A DNA stretch of 64,000 nt from Microbacterium sp. H1-D42 (GTDB lineage: Bacteria > Actinomycetota > Actinomycetes > Actinomycetales > Microbacteriaceae): assembly GCF_022637555.1 (NCBI RefSeq), contig NZ_CP093342.1, positions 2,604,001 through 2,668,000 on the forward strand. The letters are read 5' to 3'. Positions within the stretch are counted from its first letter, which is position 1. Every line of letters begins with the position of its first letter. Below are positions 34,338-42,902 of this stretch, one piece after another. A program made the translations under genes and the position numbers. Under the pieces are notes generated by a model. It was given only the letters and a program-made list of their open reading frames with translations, was not told where the DNA came from and searched no databases.

Positions 34338-35608
34338 TGCTGCAGGCCGGGGTAGAGCGGGAACGCCAAGGCGAGGGCATCCACCCGCGCGCGCAGCGCA
34401 TCCACGTCGGCACCAGGAAGCAGCGCCAGCGCGATCACGTCGGCGACCTCGGTGAACTCGGCGTCGCCGAAGCCACGCGTCGCGAGCGCCGGCGTGCCGA
34501 TACGCAGGCCGGAGGTGACCATCGGCGGACGCGGGTCGTTCGGGACCGCGTTGCGGTTGACCGTGATGTGGATCTCGTGCAGCAGGTCTTCGGCCTGCTT
34601 GCCGTCGATCTCCGCCTCACGCAGGTCGACCAGCACCAGGTGCACGTCGGTGCCGCCAGAGCGCACAGCGATGCCGGCGTCCTTCACGTCCTGCTGCGAC
34701 AGGCGCTCGGCGAGGATCGCCGCTCCGCGCAGCACGCGCTCCTGGCGCTCCTTGAACTCGGGCGTCGCCGCCAGCTTGAACGCGGTCGCCTTCGCAGCGA
34801 TCACGTGCATGAGCGGGCCACCCTGCTGACCGGGGAACACCGCCGAGTTGATCTTCTTGGCGATGTCGGCGTCGTTCGTGAGGATGAAGCCCGAGCGCGG
34901 GCCGCCGATGGTCTTGTGCACGGTCGACGACACGACGTGCGCGTGCGGCACCGGGTTCGGGTGCAGCCCTGCTGCGACGAGACCGGCGAAGTGCGCCATG
35001 TCGACCCAGAGCAGCGCGCCGACCTCGTCGGCGATCGCACGGAACGCGGCGAAGTCGAGCGTGCGGGGGTAGGCCGACCAGCCGGCGATGATGACCTTCG
35101 GCTTGTGCTCGATGGCGAGGCGGCGCACCTCGTCCATGTCGATGGTCGAAGTCTGCTCGTTCACGCCGTAGGCGACGATGTTGTAGAGCCGGCCAGAGAA
35201 GTTGATCTTCATGCCGTGCGTCAGGTGGCCGCCCTGATCCAGCGAGAGGCCGAGCAGGGTGTCGCCGGGGCGGGCGATGGCGTGCAGCACAGCGGCGTTG
35301 GCGGATGCCCCCGAGTGCGGCTGCACGTTCGCGAACTCCGAGCCGAACAGGCTCTTGGCCCGCTCGATGGCCAGCGACTCTGCGACGTCGACCTCTTCGC
35401 ATCCGCCGTAGTAGCGGCGGCCGGGGTAGCCCTCTGCGTACTTGTTGGTCAGCACGGAGCCCTGCGACTGCAGCACCGAGACCGGTACGAAGTTCTCAGA
35501 GGCGATCATCTCGAGGTACGTGCGCTGGCGATTCAGCTCGCGCTCGAGGACCTCGGCGATCTCAGGGTCGACCTCAGAGAGGGGGGCGTCGAAGTAACGG
35601 TCGGTCAT
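34334..35608 (-). CDS. glyA: Serine hydroxymethyltransferase
   Basis: A 424-residue PLP enzyme that converts serine and tetrahydrofolate to glycine and methylene-THF. Seen: [31 protein letters not shown], the PLP lysine in [13 protein letters not shown], and VWSAYPR-like substrate segments. AGGAG precedes the ATG. A ZTP riboswitch occupies the leader. It forms an operon with folD. Confidence 0.97.
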   Translation of the reverse strand: MTDRYFDAPLSEVDPEIAEVLERELNRQRTYLEMIASENFVPVSVLQSQGSVLTNKYAEGYPGRRYYGGCEEVDVAESLAIERAKSLFGSEFANVQPHSGASANAAVLHAIARPGDTLLGLSLDQGGHLTHGMKINFSGRLYNIVAYGVNEQTSTIDMDEVRRLAIEHKPKVIIAGWSAYPRTLDFAAFRAIADEVGALLWVDMAHFAGLVAAGLHPNPVPHAHVVSSTVHKTIGGPRSGFILTNDADIAKKINSAVFPGQQGGPLMHVIAAKATAFKLAATPEFKERQERVLRGAAILAERLSQQDVKDAGIAVRSGGTDVHLVLVDLREAEIDGKQAEDLLHEIHITVNRNAVPNDPRPPMVTSGLRIGTPALATRGFGDAEFTEVADVIALALLPGADVDALRARVDALALAFPLYPGLQQ

Positions 35609-35649
35609 GGGTGTCTCCTGCTCACACGGGAAAAGGGGTTGTACCTCAT

Positions 35650-35728
35650 CGGCCCAGGCGCGCGGTCGAATCCTATGAGGCCGCTCCCCGGTGGTGACCC
35701 ACCCAGACGCCAGTCGCGACGCAACCGA
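35650..35728 (-). promoter_or_regulatory. ZTP (pfl) riboswitch ahead of glyA-folD
   Basis: On the minus strand the hallmark blocks occur in order: CGACTGGCG (35710-35718), then ACCACCGGGGAGCGG (35683-35697), a variable stretch, and GCGCCTGGGCC (35653-35663). The pfl motif senses ZTP/ZMP, which rises when 10-formyl-THF is short. It is typically found before folD, glyA and purH, matching this operon. The leader between the aptamer and the ATG at 35608 shows no hairpin with a T-tract, so the mode of control is unresolved. Confidence 0.88.
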
Positions 35729-35776
35729 GTTTAGCGGATGTCTGCGCCTTCAGCCGATGTCGGTTTCACGACACGA

Positions 35777-35782
35777 TAGGTT
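35777..35782 (+). promoter_or_regulatory. -10 element of a probable leaderless promoter (hexosaminidase)
   Basis: TAGGTT ends 6 nt before ATG 35789. No convincing ribosome site lies in the 6 nt between (TTGTTC). A GATAGG stretch overlaps the hexamer and is the only purine-rich alternative. Confidence 0.45.
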
Positions 35783-35788
35783 TTGTTC

Positions 35789-37315
35789 ATGGTCCTTCCT
35801 GTTGCGCTCCCCCTCGTCCCGACGCCCCACTCGGCCATCGCCGGTGAAGGCCTCCTCACGCTCGACCCCAACGCCCGCGTGCACGGTCCGCCCGCCGCAG
35901 CATCCGTCCTCATCGAGGCGGTCGCCCGGCGCACGGGCATCCGCCTCGGCACCGCTGCCGGCGCCGCCGACATCACCCTGCGCGTCGACGCCGATGCCGC
36001 GGCATCCGAGGGGTACACCCTCGTCATCACCGACGGCATCGAGGTGGTCGGCGCCGACGACGCCGGCCTGTACTACGGCGTCCAGACGCTGCTGCAGCTG
36101 CTGCGCGAGGCCGACGCGGCTGTCGGCGGCGAAGTCGGCTGGGGCTGGCAGCGCGCCGAGATCGCGGATGCCCCGCGCTTCGCCTACCGCGGTGTCATGC
36201 TCGACGTGACCCGCCACTTCTTCCCTGTCGACGAGGTCAAGACCGTGATCGACCGCGCCGCCGCCCTGAAGTTCAACCATGTGCACCTGCACCTCACCGA
36301 CGACCAGGGCTGGCGCCTGCAGATCGACGCCTGGCCGCTGCTGGCCGAGAAGGCGTCGACCTCGGCCGCGAACGGCGACACCGGTGGGTTCTACACGAAG
36401 GACGACTTCCGCGGGATCGTCGCGCACGCGGCATCCCGCCACGTCACGATCGTCCCCGAGATCGACCTGCCTGGCCACACGCACGCGATCGGCGTCGCCT
36501 ACCCCGACCTGGTCGAGGCTCCGGTCATCAGTGACGCGCTGGCGGAGAGCCAGGCCCAGCTCGGCCAGGACCTGCCCATCGCGGGAGTGCCGTTCACCGG
36601 CTACGGCGTCGGCCACTCCAGCGTGCGCATCCGCGAGGAGCGCACGTACGACTTCGTGCGCGATGTGCTCGCCGAGCTCAGCGAGCTGACACCAGGTCCG
36701 TACCTGCACATCGGCGGCGACGAGTCGCTCGGCACGACACCGGAGGATTTCGCGTACTTCGTCGAGCGCGCCAGCGCCATGGTCACAGAACTCGGCAAAA
36801 CGCCGATCGCCTGGCATGAAGCGGGGGCGGCCGAGCAGATCGCCGAGGGCACCGTCGGGCAGTTCTGGGGCAGCACCACTCCGAGCGAGACGCACGCCGC
36901 CGAGGCCGAGCACTTCGTCACCCGCGGCGGCACGCTGATCCTCTCCCCCTCGAACGCCGTCTACCTCGACATGAAGTACGACGCCGACTTCCCCCTGGGC
37001 CTGTCGTGGGCGGGACTGGTCGACGTCCGCCGCGCGTACGAGTGGGAACCGACCGAACTGCTGGGGGTGCCGGCCGAAGCGATCCTCGGCGTCGAGGCGC
37101 CGCTGTGGACCGAGACCGTGCGCCGGCTGACCGACGCCGATCAGCTCATGTACCCCCGCATCGCCGCCGCCGCTGAGCAGGCATGGACGGCCGTCGATGC
37201 CGCTGAGCGCAACTGGGATTCGTTCCGGGCGCGAGTGGGGGCGATGGCGCCGATGTGGCAGGCTGACGGCATCCGATTCCACCCCACCCCCGAGATCGAC
37301 TGGAACGAGCGATGA
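35789..37315 (+). CDS. Beta-N-acetylhexosaminidase, GH20 family
   Basis: A 508-residue glycosidase. An N-terminal GH20b domain covers about residues 1-125. The catalytic barrel begins at FAYRGVMLDVTRHFFPVDEVK. HLHLTDDQGWRLQI and the catalytic Asp-Glu pair in YLHIGGDESLG are both intact. It releases terminal GlcNAc or GalNAc by substrate-assisted catalysis. No signal peptide is visible, so it is predicted cytoplasmic and likely acts on imported oligosaccharides. It overlaps nagA by 4 bp, tying it to GlcNAc catabolism. Confidence 0.94.
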   Translation: MVLPVALPLVPTPHSAIAGEGLLTLDPNARVHGPPAAASVLIEAVARRTGIRLGTAAGAADITLRVDADAAASEGYTLVITDGIEVVGADDAGLYYGVQTLLQLLREADAAVGGEVGWGWQRAEIADAPRFAYRGVMLDVTRHFFPVDEVKTVIDRAAALKFNHVHLHLTDDQGWRLQIDAWPLLAEKASTSAANGDTGGFYTKDDFRGIVAHAASRHVTIVPEIDLPGHTHAIGVAYPDLVEAPVISDALAESQAQLGQDLPIAGVPFTGYGVGHSSVRIREERTYDFVRDVLAELSELTPGPYLHIGGDESLGTTPEDFAYFVERASAMVTELGKTPIAWHEAGAAEQIAEGTVGQFWGSTTPSETHAAEAEHFVTRGGTLILSPSNAVYLDMKYDADFPLGLSWAGLVDVRRAYEWEPTELLGVPAEAILGVEAPLWTETVRRLTDADQLMYPRIAAAAEQAWTAVDAAERNWDSFRARVGAMAPMWQADGIRFHPTPEIDWNER

Positions 37316-38502
37316 CACCGACAGCGACGACCCCAACCACCGACTTCCACGGATCGCGGGTCATCCACTCCGCGCGTCTCGTCGACGGCGACGGCTCGAT
37401 CACCGAGAACGCCTGGGTGCGCTTCGAGGACGGTCTCGTCGTCGCTCGCGGCACCGGCGCCGACTGGGCGGACGCCGATGACGTCATCGACGCCGCCGCC
37501 GTCGCCGGATCGGATGCTGTTCTCACGCCTGGGTTCATCGACATCCACGGCCACGGCGGAGCCGGCGCCGCCTATGACGAGGGCACCGAGGCGATCCGCA
37601 TCGGTCGCGACATGCACCGCGCGCACGGCACGACCCGCGCCGTGATCTCCCTGGTCACGGCCTCGGTCGACGACCTCGCCCGGCAGGTCGCGACGATCGC
37701 CGATCTCACCGAATCGGATGCTGAGATCCTCGGCAGCCACCTGGAGGGGCCGTTCCTCGATCCGGGCCACCAGGGGGCGCACGAACCGACACTGCTGCGG
37801 CACCCGAACACCGCCGATGTCGCCCGCCTGCTCGAGGCCGGCCGCGGCACCGTGCGTCAGGTCACCATCGCTCCCGAGCTGCCTGGCGGGATGGACGCGG
37901 TGCGCCAGGTCGTCGCCTCGGGTGCGGCGGCGGCAGTCGGGCACACGGATGCCGACGCGGATGTCGCCCGCGCGGCGTTCGAGGCCGGCGCCTCGATCCT
38001 CACGCACGCCTTCAACGCGATGAACGGCATCCACCACCGCGCCCCCGGCCCCGTGCTGGTCGCCGCAGCCGACCACCGGGTCGTACTGGAGGGCATCGCC
38101 GACAACATCCATCTCGACCCGCATGTCATCAAACTGCTGTTCGACGCCGCCCCCGGCCGTGTCGCACTGATCACCGATGCCATGGCCGCCGCCGGAAGCG
38201 CAGACGGACACTACGACCTGGGCGCCGTGAAGGTCACCGTGAAGGACGGCGTGGCGCGCACCGACGACACCGGCTCGATCGCAGGGTCCACGCTCACGCA
38301 GGACGTCGCGCTGCGACGGACTGTCGAGGCGGGTGTGCCGCTGGCCGAGGCCGTGCGCGCGCTGACCACGACTCCCGCCGGTGCGGTCGGCTATGGCGCC
38401 GCGCTCGGGCTGCTGCATCCGGGGCATGTCGCCGACGCGGTTCTACTGGGTGCCGACTTCACCGTGCACGGCGTGTGGGTGGGCACTGCGCCGACCCGCT
38501 GA
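37312..38502 (+). CDS. nagA: N-acetylglucosamine-6-phosphate deacetylase
   Basis: A 396-residue amidohydrolase. The metal and substrate segments are GFIDIHGHGGAG, LGSHLEGPFLDPGHQGAH, VGHTDAD, THAFNAMNGIHHRAPG and LITDAMAAAG. It converts GlcNAc-6-P to glucosamine-6-P, which NagB (42903) then uses. The ATG overlaps the hexosaminidase stop. Confidence 0.95.
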   Translation: MTPTATTPTTDFHGSRVIHSARLVDGDGSITENAWVRFEDGLVVARGTGADWADADDVIDAAAVAGSDAVLTPGFIDIHGHGGAGAAYDEGTEAIRIGRDMHRAHGTTRAVISLVTASVDDLARQVATIADLTESDAEILGSHLEGPFLDPGHQGAHEPTLLRHPNTADVARLLEAGRGTVRQVTIAPELPGGMDAVRQVVASGAAAAVGHTDADADVARAAFEAGASILTHAFNAMNGIHHRAPGPVLVAAADHRVVLEGIADNIHLDPHVIKLLFDAAPGRVALITDAMAAAGSADGHYDLGAVKVTVKDGVARTDDTGSIAGSTLTQDVALRRTVEAGVPLAEAVRALTTTPAGAVGYGAALGLLHPGHVADAVLLGADFTVHGVWVGTAPTR

Positions 38503-38591
38503 GCGACCGGCTGTCGAAGGACGGGCTGTCCAGAGACGGATGAGGGCCGCTGCTCCCCAGAGACAGCGGCCCAAGTCCCCCTGAGCTGGCC

Positions 38592-38625
38592 GGGCCGAAG
38601 GCTCCTCCCCCGAGGTCTTCGGCCC
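38592..38625 (+). terminator. Hairpin after nagA
   Basis: Arms GGGCCGAAG/CTTCGGCCC are perfect over 9 bp around a 16-nt loop, about 90 bp after the nagA stop. No T-tract follows. Confidence 0.55.
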
Positions 38626-38831
38626 GACCATGTTTCTCGATGCGATACCCCGTGCATCGGCCCGCAGCGCCGCCCCCCGGAGGCGCTTTGGGATGCTCTA
38701 CGAGAAGAGACGACGCAAGACGCGTTCCATTACGCGGGTTTCCCACAATTTTTTCGGTGAACTTCCCCGGCGTCTTCCGGGAGTTCTCCACAGGGCTGGT
38801 TTCGACGGCCGATTCCGACCAGAATGGGACA

Positions 38832-38876
38832 GACGCGTGATGAAACGAGCTCTCACGCGTCTCTTCATGTGAGAGC
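38832..38876 (+). promoter_or_regulatory. Two overlapping, mutually exclusive hairpins in the sigma-gene leader
   Basis: Stem A pairs GACGCGTGA (38832-38840) with TCACGCGTC (38853-38861). Stem B pairs GCTCTCAC (38849-38856) with GTGAGAGC (38869-38876). Both have 12-nt loops and perfect arms. They share 38853-38856, so only one can form fully at a time. Stem B ends 20 nt before the GAGGA ribosome site. Confidence 0.55.
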
Positions 38877-38906
38877 GTTCCCGCGACGGCGGGGTGAGGA
38901 CTTCCT

Positions 38907-40682
38907 TTGGACGACCAGCAGACCGATCACGTGGCGTCAGCGGACGCCAACCTCGTGTTGCGGACCCGATCGGGTGATGCCGAGGCATTCGGCGAACTCT
39001 GGCGTCGCCACTACCCCTCCGGACTCACGGTCGCGAAGTCGATCACGTCTTCCATCGATCCGGACGACCTCGTGCAAGAGGCGTATGCGCGCATCTACCA
39101 GGCCATCCTCAAGGGCGGCGGTCCGAACGGATCGTTCCGCGCGTACCTCTTCACCAGCATCCGCAACACTGCCGCCGCCTGGGGGCGCGCGCGTCGCGAG
39201 ACGCCGATCGACGAGCTCGACACCGTCGCCGACCCCGACACCACCGAATCGGCCGCAGATGAGGCCCTCGACCGCGGACTGACCGCGCACGCGTTCCGCT
39301 CGCTGCCCTCGCGCTGGCAGGAGGTGCTCTGGTACTCCGAGATCGAGCGGATGAAGCCGGCCGAGATCGCACCGCTGCTCGGGATGACCGCCGGTGCTGT
39401 GTCGCAGTTGACCTTCCGCGCCCGCGAAGGTCTGCGCGAGGCGTGGATCCAGGCACACCTGCGCAGTGCGGGTGACGGCTCGGAATGCCAGTGGACGATC
39501 GAGCACCTCGGCGCGCACTCCCGCGGCAATCTCGGACCTCGCGCGCAGCAGCGAGCTGACGATCACCTCGAGTCCTGCGCGCGATGCATGATCGTCGCCG
39601 CTGAGGCGAAGGACGTCTCCGGTCGCCTCGCCATCATCATGCTCCCGCTCGTGATCGGCGTCGGCGGCGCGTCCAGCTATCTCGCGACTCTGCAGGGCGG
39701 CGGCGCGCCGATCGTCGCGCTGGCTGCTGCCATGCCCTCCGGTGTCATCGAGGGCGGTATCGCCACGGCCGGCGTCGCGGGGGCCGGCATCGGTGGTGCT
39801 GCGGGCGCGGGTGCAGGCGGATCGGCCGGTTCCGGCACGGGGTCGGTGACCGGCATCGGCGCACTGATCGGCGCGGGCTCCGCGGCACTCGTCGTCGCTG
39901 GAGTCGTCGCCGCCGTGGCCGTCGTTCCCGCGATCACCTCGGCGGGCGTCGCGACCTCACCGCCCAGCGCTTCCGAGTCCGATTCGTCGTCCATCGCCTC
40001 GGAGTTGAGCCCCGACGCGACCATGTCCCTCGAGGACCCGATGGTGATCGAGGTGGACGACGCGGACCATGTCGATCCTGCCCCGGTGCCGGACGCCGAC
40101 AAGCCGGATGGGCCGCAGGTCGACGCTGTCGTGACGGCGCCACCAGCCGCGACGACCGCGCCGGAGGACACCCCCGATCCGAAGCCGGTGCCTCCGACGA
40201 CCCCGACGCCGTCACCGAGCCCCACGCCGACGCCGACGCCGGCACCCCCGACGCCTACGCCCACGCCCACGCCAACGCCAACGCCAAGTCCCACTCCGAC
40301 TCCGACTCCGACTCCGACGCCGAGTCCCACCACGCCGCCCCCCGTTGACCCCGATCCGGGTGAGGAGACGGGGCCGGCCCCAAGCGATGATCTGACCTGG
40401 GGCAAGGCATCGCTGCGTCTTGAGGGAAACAGCGTGACCTACGTGGTCCCCGTGAGCGGCACGCCTGGCTCGACTGTGCGGGTGGCGATCAAGGGCATCG
40501 ACAATGCCCGCGCCGACGAGGTCTCACTGGACGACACCGGCAGCGGCGTCGCCGAGATCCGCCCGACCTGGGCAGAGCTCTGGAAGAACTCTGCCGTCGG
40601 ATTCACCTACCTGGTCGACGGAGTGCCCGCCGAGTGGAAGACGACCGATCTCTGGTCGCTGCATCGGCCACCGCAGTTCTGA
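38907..40682 (+). CDS. ECF-type sigma factor fused to zinc anti-sigma motif, membrane segments and Pro/Thr stalk
   Basis: A 591-residue protein. Sigma region 2 is at about residues 15-90 (DPDDLVQEAYARIYQAI, FTSIRNTAAAW). Region 4 is at about 130-185 (WYSEIERMKPAEIAPLLGMTAGAVSQLTFRAREG, with no more than one HTH). Near residue 225 the motif HLESCARC is Hx3Cx2C, as in zinc anti-sigma domains. Hydrophobic segments follow (AIIMLPLVIGVGGASSYLA; later LIGAGSAALVVAGVVAAVAVV), then a long Pro/Thr/Ser stalk (about 415-490) and a 95-residue terminal domain with no family I know. Start is TTG with GAGGA 6 nt upstream. A membrane-tethered transcription factor with an outer sensor is inferred. Confidence 0.87.
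   Translation: MDDQQTDHVASADANLVLRTRSGDAEAFGELWRRHYPSGLTVAKSITSSIDPDDLVQEAYARIYQAILKGGGPNGSFRAYLFTSIRNTAAAWGRARRETPIDELDTVADPDTTESAADEALDRGLTAHAFRSLPSRWQEVLWYSEIERMKPAEIAPLLGMTAGAVSQLTFRAREGLREAWIQAHLRSAGDGSECQWTIEHLGAHSRGNLGPRAQQRADDHLESCARCMIVAAEAKDVSGRLAIIMLPLVIGVGGASSYLATLQGGGAPIVALAAAMPSGVIEGGIATAGVAGAGIGGAAGAGAGGSAGSGTGSVTGIGALIGAGSAALVVAGVVAAVAVVPAITSAGVATSPPSASESDSSSIASELSPDATMSLEDPMVIEVDDADHVDPAPVPDADKPDGPQVDAVVTAPPAATTAPEDTPDPKPVPPTTPTPSPSPTPTPTPAPPTPTPTPTPTPTPSPTPTPTPTPTPSPTTPPPVDPDPGEETGPAPSDDLTWGKASLRLEGNSVTYVVPVSGTPGSTVRVAIKGIDNARADEVSLDDTGSGVAEIRPTWAELWKNSAVGFTYLVDGVPAEWKTTDLWSLHRPPQF
40198..40334 (+). repeat. Pro/Thr-encoding low-complexity tandem repeat
   Basis: A tract of 6-bp units (CCGACG, CCGACT, CCCACG, CCAACG variants) encodes alternating Thr-Pro with Ser-Pro interruptions. 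It forms the stalk of the sigma fusion protein. Unit variants cluster, suggesting growth by slippage, so length is likely to vary between strains. Confidence 0.85.
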
Positions 40683-40710
40683 CCCAGCCGAAGCACCCGC
40701 ACCGGCCGAA

Positions 40711-40716
40711 TAGACT
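40711..40716 (+). promoter_or_regulatory. -10 element of a probable leaderless promoter (YrdB-like gene)
   Basis: TAGACT followed by GGGGAC and ATG 40723. The 12-base layout matches that before the genes at 48763 and 60323. Confidence 0.55.
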
Positions 40717-40722
40717 GGGGAC

Positions 40723-41094
40723 ATGCCCCAGGATCCTGTCACCGAACCGGGCGTGACCCGCCCCGCGGTCACTCCACTCGACATCATCCGCGTACTCGTG
40801 CTGCTGGCGGCCCTCGCCACCCTCGCCCTGTGGGGCTTCGCCACGTGGACGCTTCCGTGGAGTGTCGTCGTCGGCATCGGAGCACCGGCGATCGTCCTGG
40901 TGCTGTGGGCGCTCGTGCTCTCGTCCAAGCCGGTGCTGCGGCTGCATCCGTTCCTGCGCGCGCTTGTCGAGCTGCTGATCTACGTCGGTGTGACGCTCGC
41001 GTGGTGGTCGATGGGCTCGGCCTGGATCGGCATCGCCTTCGCTGTCGTCGCGGTCACGTCAGGCGTCATCGCCGGCCGACGCTCCCTGAGCTGA
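40723..41094 (+). CDS. YrdB/DUF2568-like small membrane protein
   Basis: A 123-residue protein with four TM segments (IIRVLVLLAALATLALWGFA, WSVVVGIGAPAIVLVLWALVL, ALVELLIYVGVTLAWWSMG, IGIAFAVVAVTSGVIAG), the layout of the YrdB (DUF2568) family. The inter-helix segment LSSKPVLRLHPFLRALVELLIYV fits that family. Function is unknown. Probably transcribed from its own leaderless promoter, not from the sigma gene 40 bp upstream. Confidence 0.78.
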   Translation: MPQDPVTEPGVTRPAVTPLDIIRVLVLLAALATLALWGFATWTLPWSVVVGIGAPAIVLVLWALVLSSKPVLRLHPFLRALVELLIYVGVTLAWWSMGSAWIGIAFAVVAVTSGVIAGRRSLS

Positions 41095-41104
41095 GCGCGA
41101 TCCC

Positions 41105-42469
41105 ATGACCGGGCCGCTCGAGCGCCTCCGCGATGATCTCGGCGATCTGGTCGACACATCGCCGACGTCGCTCGAGGCCGCAAGGGCCGACCGCAGCGGA
41201 CACCGCTCCGCCGGTCGCCCGCTGGCCGTTGTCCACTCGCACACCGTCGACGACGTCCAGCGCACCATGCGGATCGCGACGGCCACCGGCACTCCGGTCG
41301 TCATCCGCGGGGCGGGCACCGGGCTCGCCGGCGCTGCGAATGCCGGCCCTGGCGAGATCGTGCTGTCGACCGCGTCGATGACCGGGATCCTCGAGGTGCG
41401 GCCGGACGACCTCGTAGCCGTCGTCGAACCCGGCATCCTCAACGCCGATCTGAACACCCACCTCGCCCAGCACGGCCTGTGGTGGGCTCCAGATCCCGCC
41501 AGCCGCGACATCTCGACGGTCGGCGGCAACATCGCCACCGGGGCGGGCGGGCTGCTGTGCGCGAAGTACGGAGTCGTCCGCGACGCCGTGCTCGGCGTGG
41601 ATCTCGTCCTCGCCGATGGTCGGATGCTGCACCTCGGTCACCGCACAGTGAAGGGCGTCACCGGGCTCGACCTGACCTCGCTCGTGATCGGCTCCGAGGG
41701 CAGGCTCGGCGTCGTCGTCGGCGCGACGCTCAAGCTGCGGCGCCTCACCGAAGGCGTCGCATGCACCATCACCGCCGCGTTCCCCGCTGTGCGAGACGCT
41801 GCCGCAGGCTCGGCCGCCGTGACCGCGGCGGGAGTGCAGCCGGCGATCATGGAGCTCATGGATGCTGCCTCGCTGGCCGCAGTGCACGACCTGCTGCGGC
41901 TGCCGGCACCAGCCGAGGGCACCGCGCAGCTGACCATCCAGACCGACGGCCCCGCCGCTCGCGACGAGGCCGCGCGCATCGTCGCCCTGCTCGAGGCAGC
42001 AGGCGGCGCTGTCGCCGTCACCGACGACCCTGTGGAGGGCGCCCGGCTGCTGCAGGTGCGCCGCTCGATGCACCCCGCAATGGCGGCGCTCGGCACGACG
42101 CTGATCGAGGATGTCGCCGTGCCGCGCAGTGCGATGGTCGCGATGTTCGACGAGATCGCGCGCATCGAACGGCAGTATGGCGTCCGCATCCCCACCGTCG
42201 CCCATGCCGGAGACGGCAACCTGCATCCGAACTTCATCTTCGACGGTGACGATGTCCCCGCCCACATCTGGGCCGCGGCGGACGACCTGTTCCGCACCGC
42301 CATACGCCTCGGCGGCACGCTCACCGGCGAGCACGGGATCGGGATGCTGAAGAGTCGCTGGCTCGCAGAGGAGCTCGGTGAGGATCAGTGGCAGCTGCAG
42401 CGTGACATCGTGCGCGTGTTCGACCCTCTCGGAATCCTCAACCCTGGAAAGGTCTTCGACGATGCCTGA
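41105..42469 (+). CDS. FAD-binding oxidase, GlcD/D-lactate dehydrogenase-like
   Basis: A 454-residue protein with the FAD_binding_4 domain at about residues 40-215 (VVIRGAGTGLAGAANAG, WWAPDPASRDISTVGGNIATGAGG) and the FAD-linked oxidase C-terminal domain (VPTVAHAGDGNLHPN, LTGEHGIGMLKSRWL). Such enzymes oxidise D-2-hydroxyacids such as D-lactate, glycolate or D-2-hydroxyglutarate. No iron-sulfur partner subunit is adjacent. It follows the YrdB gene by 10 bp and overlaps the NUDIX gene. Confidence 0.87.
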   Translation: MTGPLERLRDDLGDLVDTSPTSLEAARADRSGHRSAGRPLAVVHSHTVDDVQRTMRIATATGTPVVIRGAGTGLAGAANAGPGEIVLSTASMTGILEVRPDDLVAVVEPGILNADLNTHLAQHGLWWAPDPASRDISTVGGNIATGAGGLLCAKYGVVRDAVLGVDLVLADGRMLHLGHRTVKGVTGLDLTSLVIGSEGRLGVVVGATLKLRRLTEGVACTITAAFPAVRDAAAGSAAVTAAGVQPAIMELMDAASLAAVHDLLRLPAPAEGTAQLTIQTDGPAARDEAARIVALLEAAGGAVAVTDDPVEGARLLQVRRSMHPAMAALGTTLIEDVAVPRSAMVAMFDEIARIERQYGVRIPTVAHAGDGNLHPNFIFDGDDVPAHIWAAADDLFRTAIRLGGTLTGEHGIGMLKSRWLAEELGEDQWQLQRDIVRVFDPLGILNPGKVFDDA

Positions 42470-42857
42470 CATCCACGTCAGCGCGGCGATCATCACCGAC
42501 CGGGCCGGTCGTGTGCTGGTCGTGCGCAAGCAGGGCACGACCAGATTCATGCAGCCTGGCGGCAAGCCCGAGCCCGGCGAGACACCCGCACAGACACTGA
42601 TCCGCGAGCTGCACGAAGAGCTGGCACTGCAGGTAGACGAGACCGCCCTGCATCCTCTCGGCGTCTTCGTCTCGGCAGCGGCCAATGAACCGGATCACCG
42701 GGTAGTCGCCGATGCCTTCGCCCTGCGCGCCGAGGCGGCGGACGTCATCGTGCAGGCCGAGCTCGCCGAACTGCGCTGGCTGGAACCCGGAGACGTGTCC
42801 AGCGTGCCGCTCGCCCCGCTGAGCGTGGAGCACCTGCTGCCGATCGCCTGGGCGTGA
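42462..42857 (+). CDS. NUDIX hydrolase, possible (deoxy)nucleoside triphosphate pyrophosphohydrolase
   Basis: A 131-residue NUDIX protein. The box reads GKPEPGETPAQTLIRELHEEL (G-x5-E-x7-RE-x2-EE); the final Gly of the box is Ala here. The start HVSAAIITDRAGRVLVVRKQGTTRFMQPGGK resembles MutT-like proteins that clean oxidised nucleotides. The ATG overlaps the upstream oxidase by 8 bp and has GGAAAGG at spacing 9. Confidence 0.87.
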   Translation: MPDIHVSAAIITDRAGRVLVVRKQGTTRFMQPGGKPEPGETPAQTLIRELHEELALQVDETALHPLGVFVSAAANEPDHRVVADAFALRAEAADVIVQAELAELRWLEPGDVSSVPLAPLSVEHLLPIAWA

Positions 42858-42867
42858 CCGACGACGG

Positions 42868-42894
42868 CCTCAGCCCGGCGTTCCGGGACTGAGG
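42868..42894. terminator. Bidirectional hairpin between NUDIX gene and nagB
   Basis: Arms CCTCAGCCCGG and CCGGGACTGAGG pair with one bulged base around a 4-nt loop, between convergent genes. Confidence 0.6.
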
Positions 42895-42902
42895 CTCAGC
42901 GG

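Larger units (their letters stand above)
38503..38906. other. 404-bp intergenic region: nagA terminator and sigma-gene leader
   Basis: No credible gene is present; short ORFs here lack ribosome sites and family features. The first part holds a terminator hairpin (38592-38625). The middle has a T-rich stretch (CAATTTTTTCGG, about 38747) unlike the surrounding GC-rich DNA, which is a plausible promoter zone. The last 80 bp holds two mutually exclusive hairpins before the TTG start of the sigma-factor gene. Confidence 0.7.

Noticed and set aside
35750..37336. 528-codon minus-strand frame opposite the GH20 gene
   Set aside because: It is antisense to a gene with intact GH20 motifs; composition is that of a shadow frame.
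40198..40334. Short tandem repeats that could suggest a CRISPR or VNTR array
   Set aside because: The 6-bp units encode the Pro/Thr stalk of the sigma fusion; there are no spacers.
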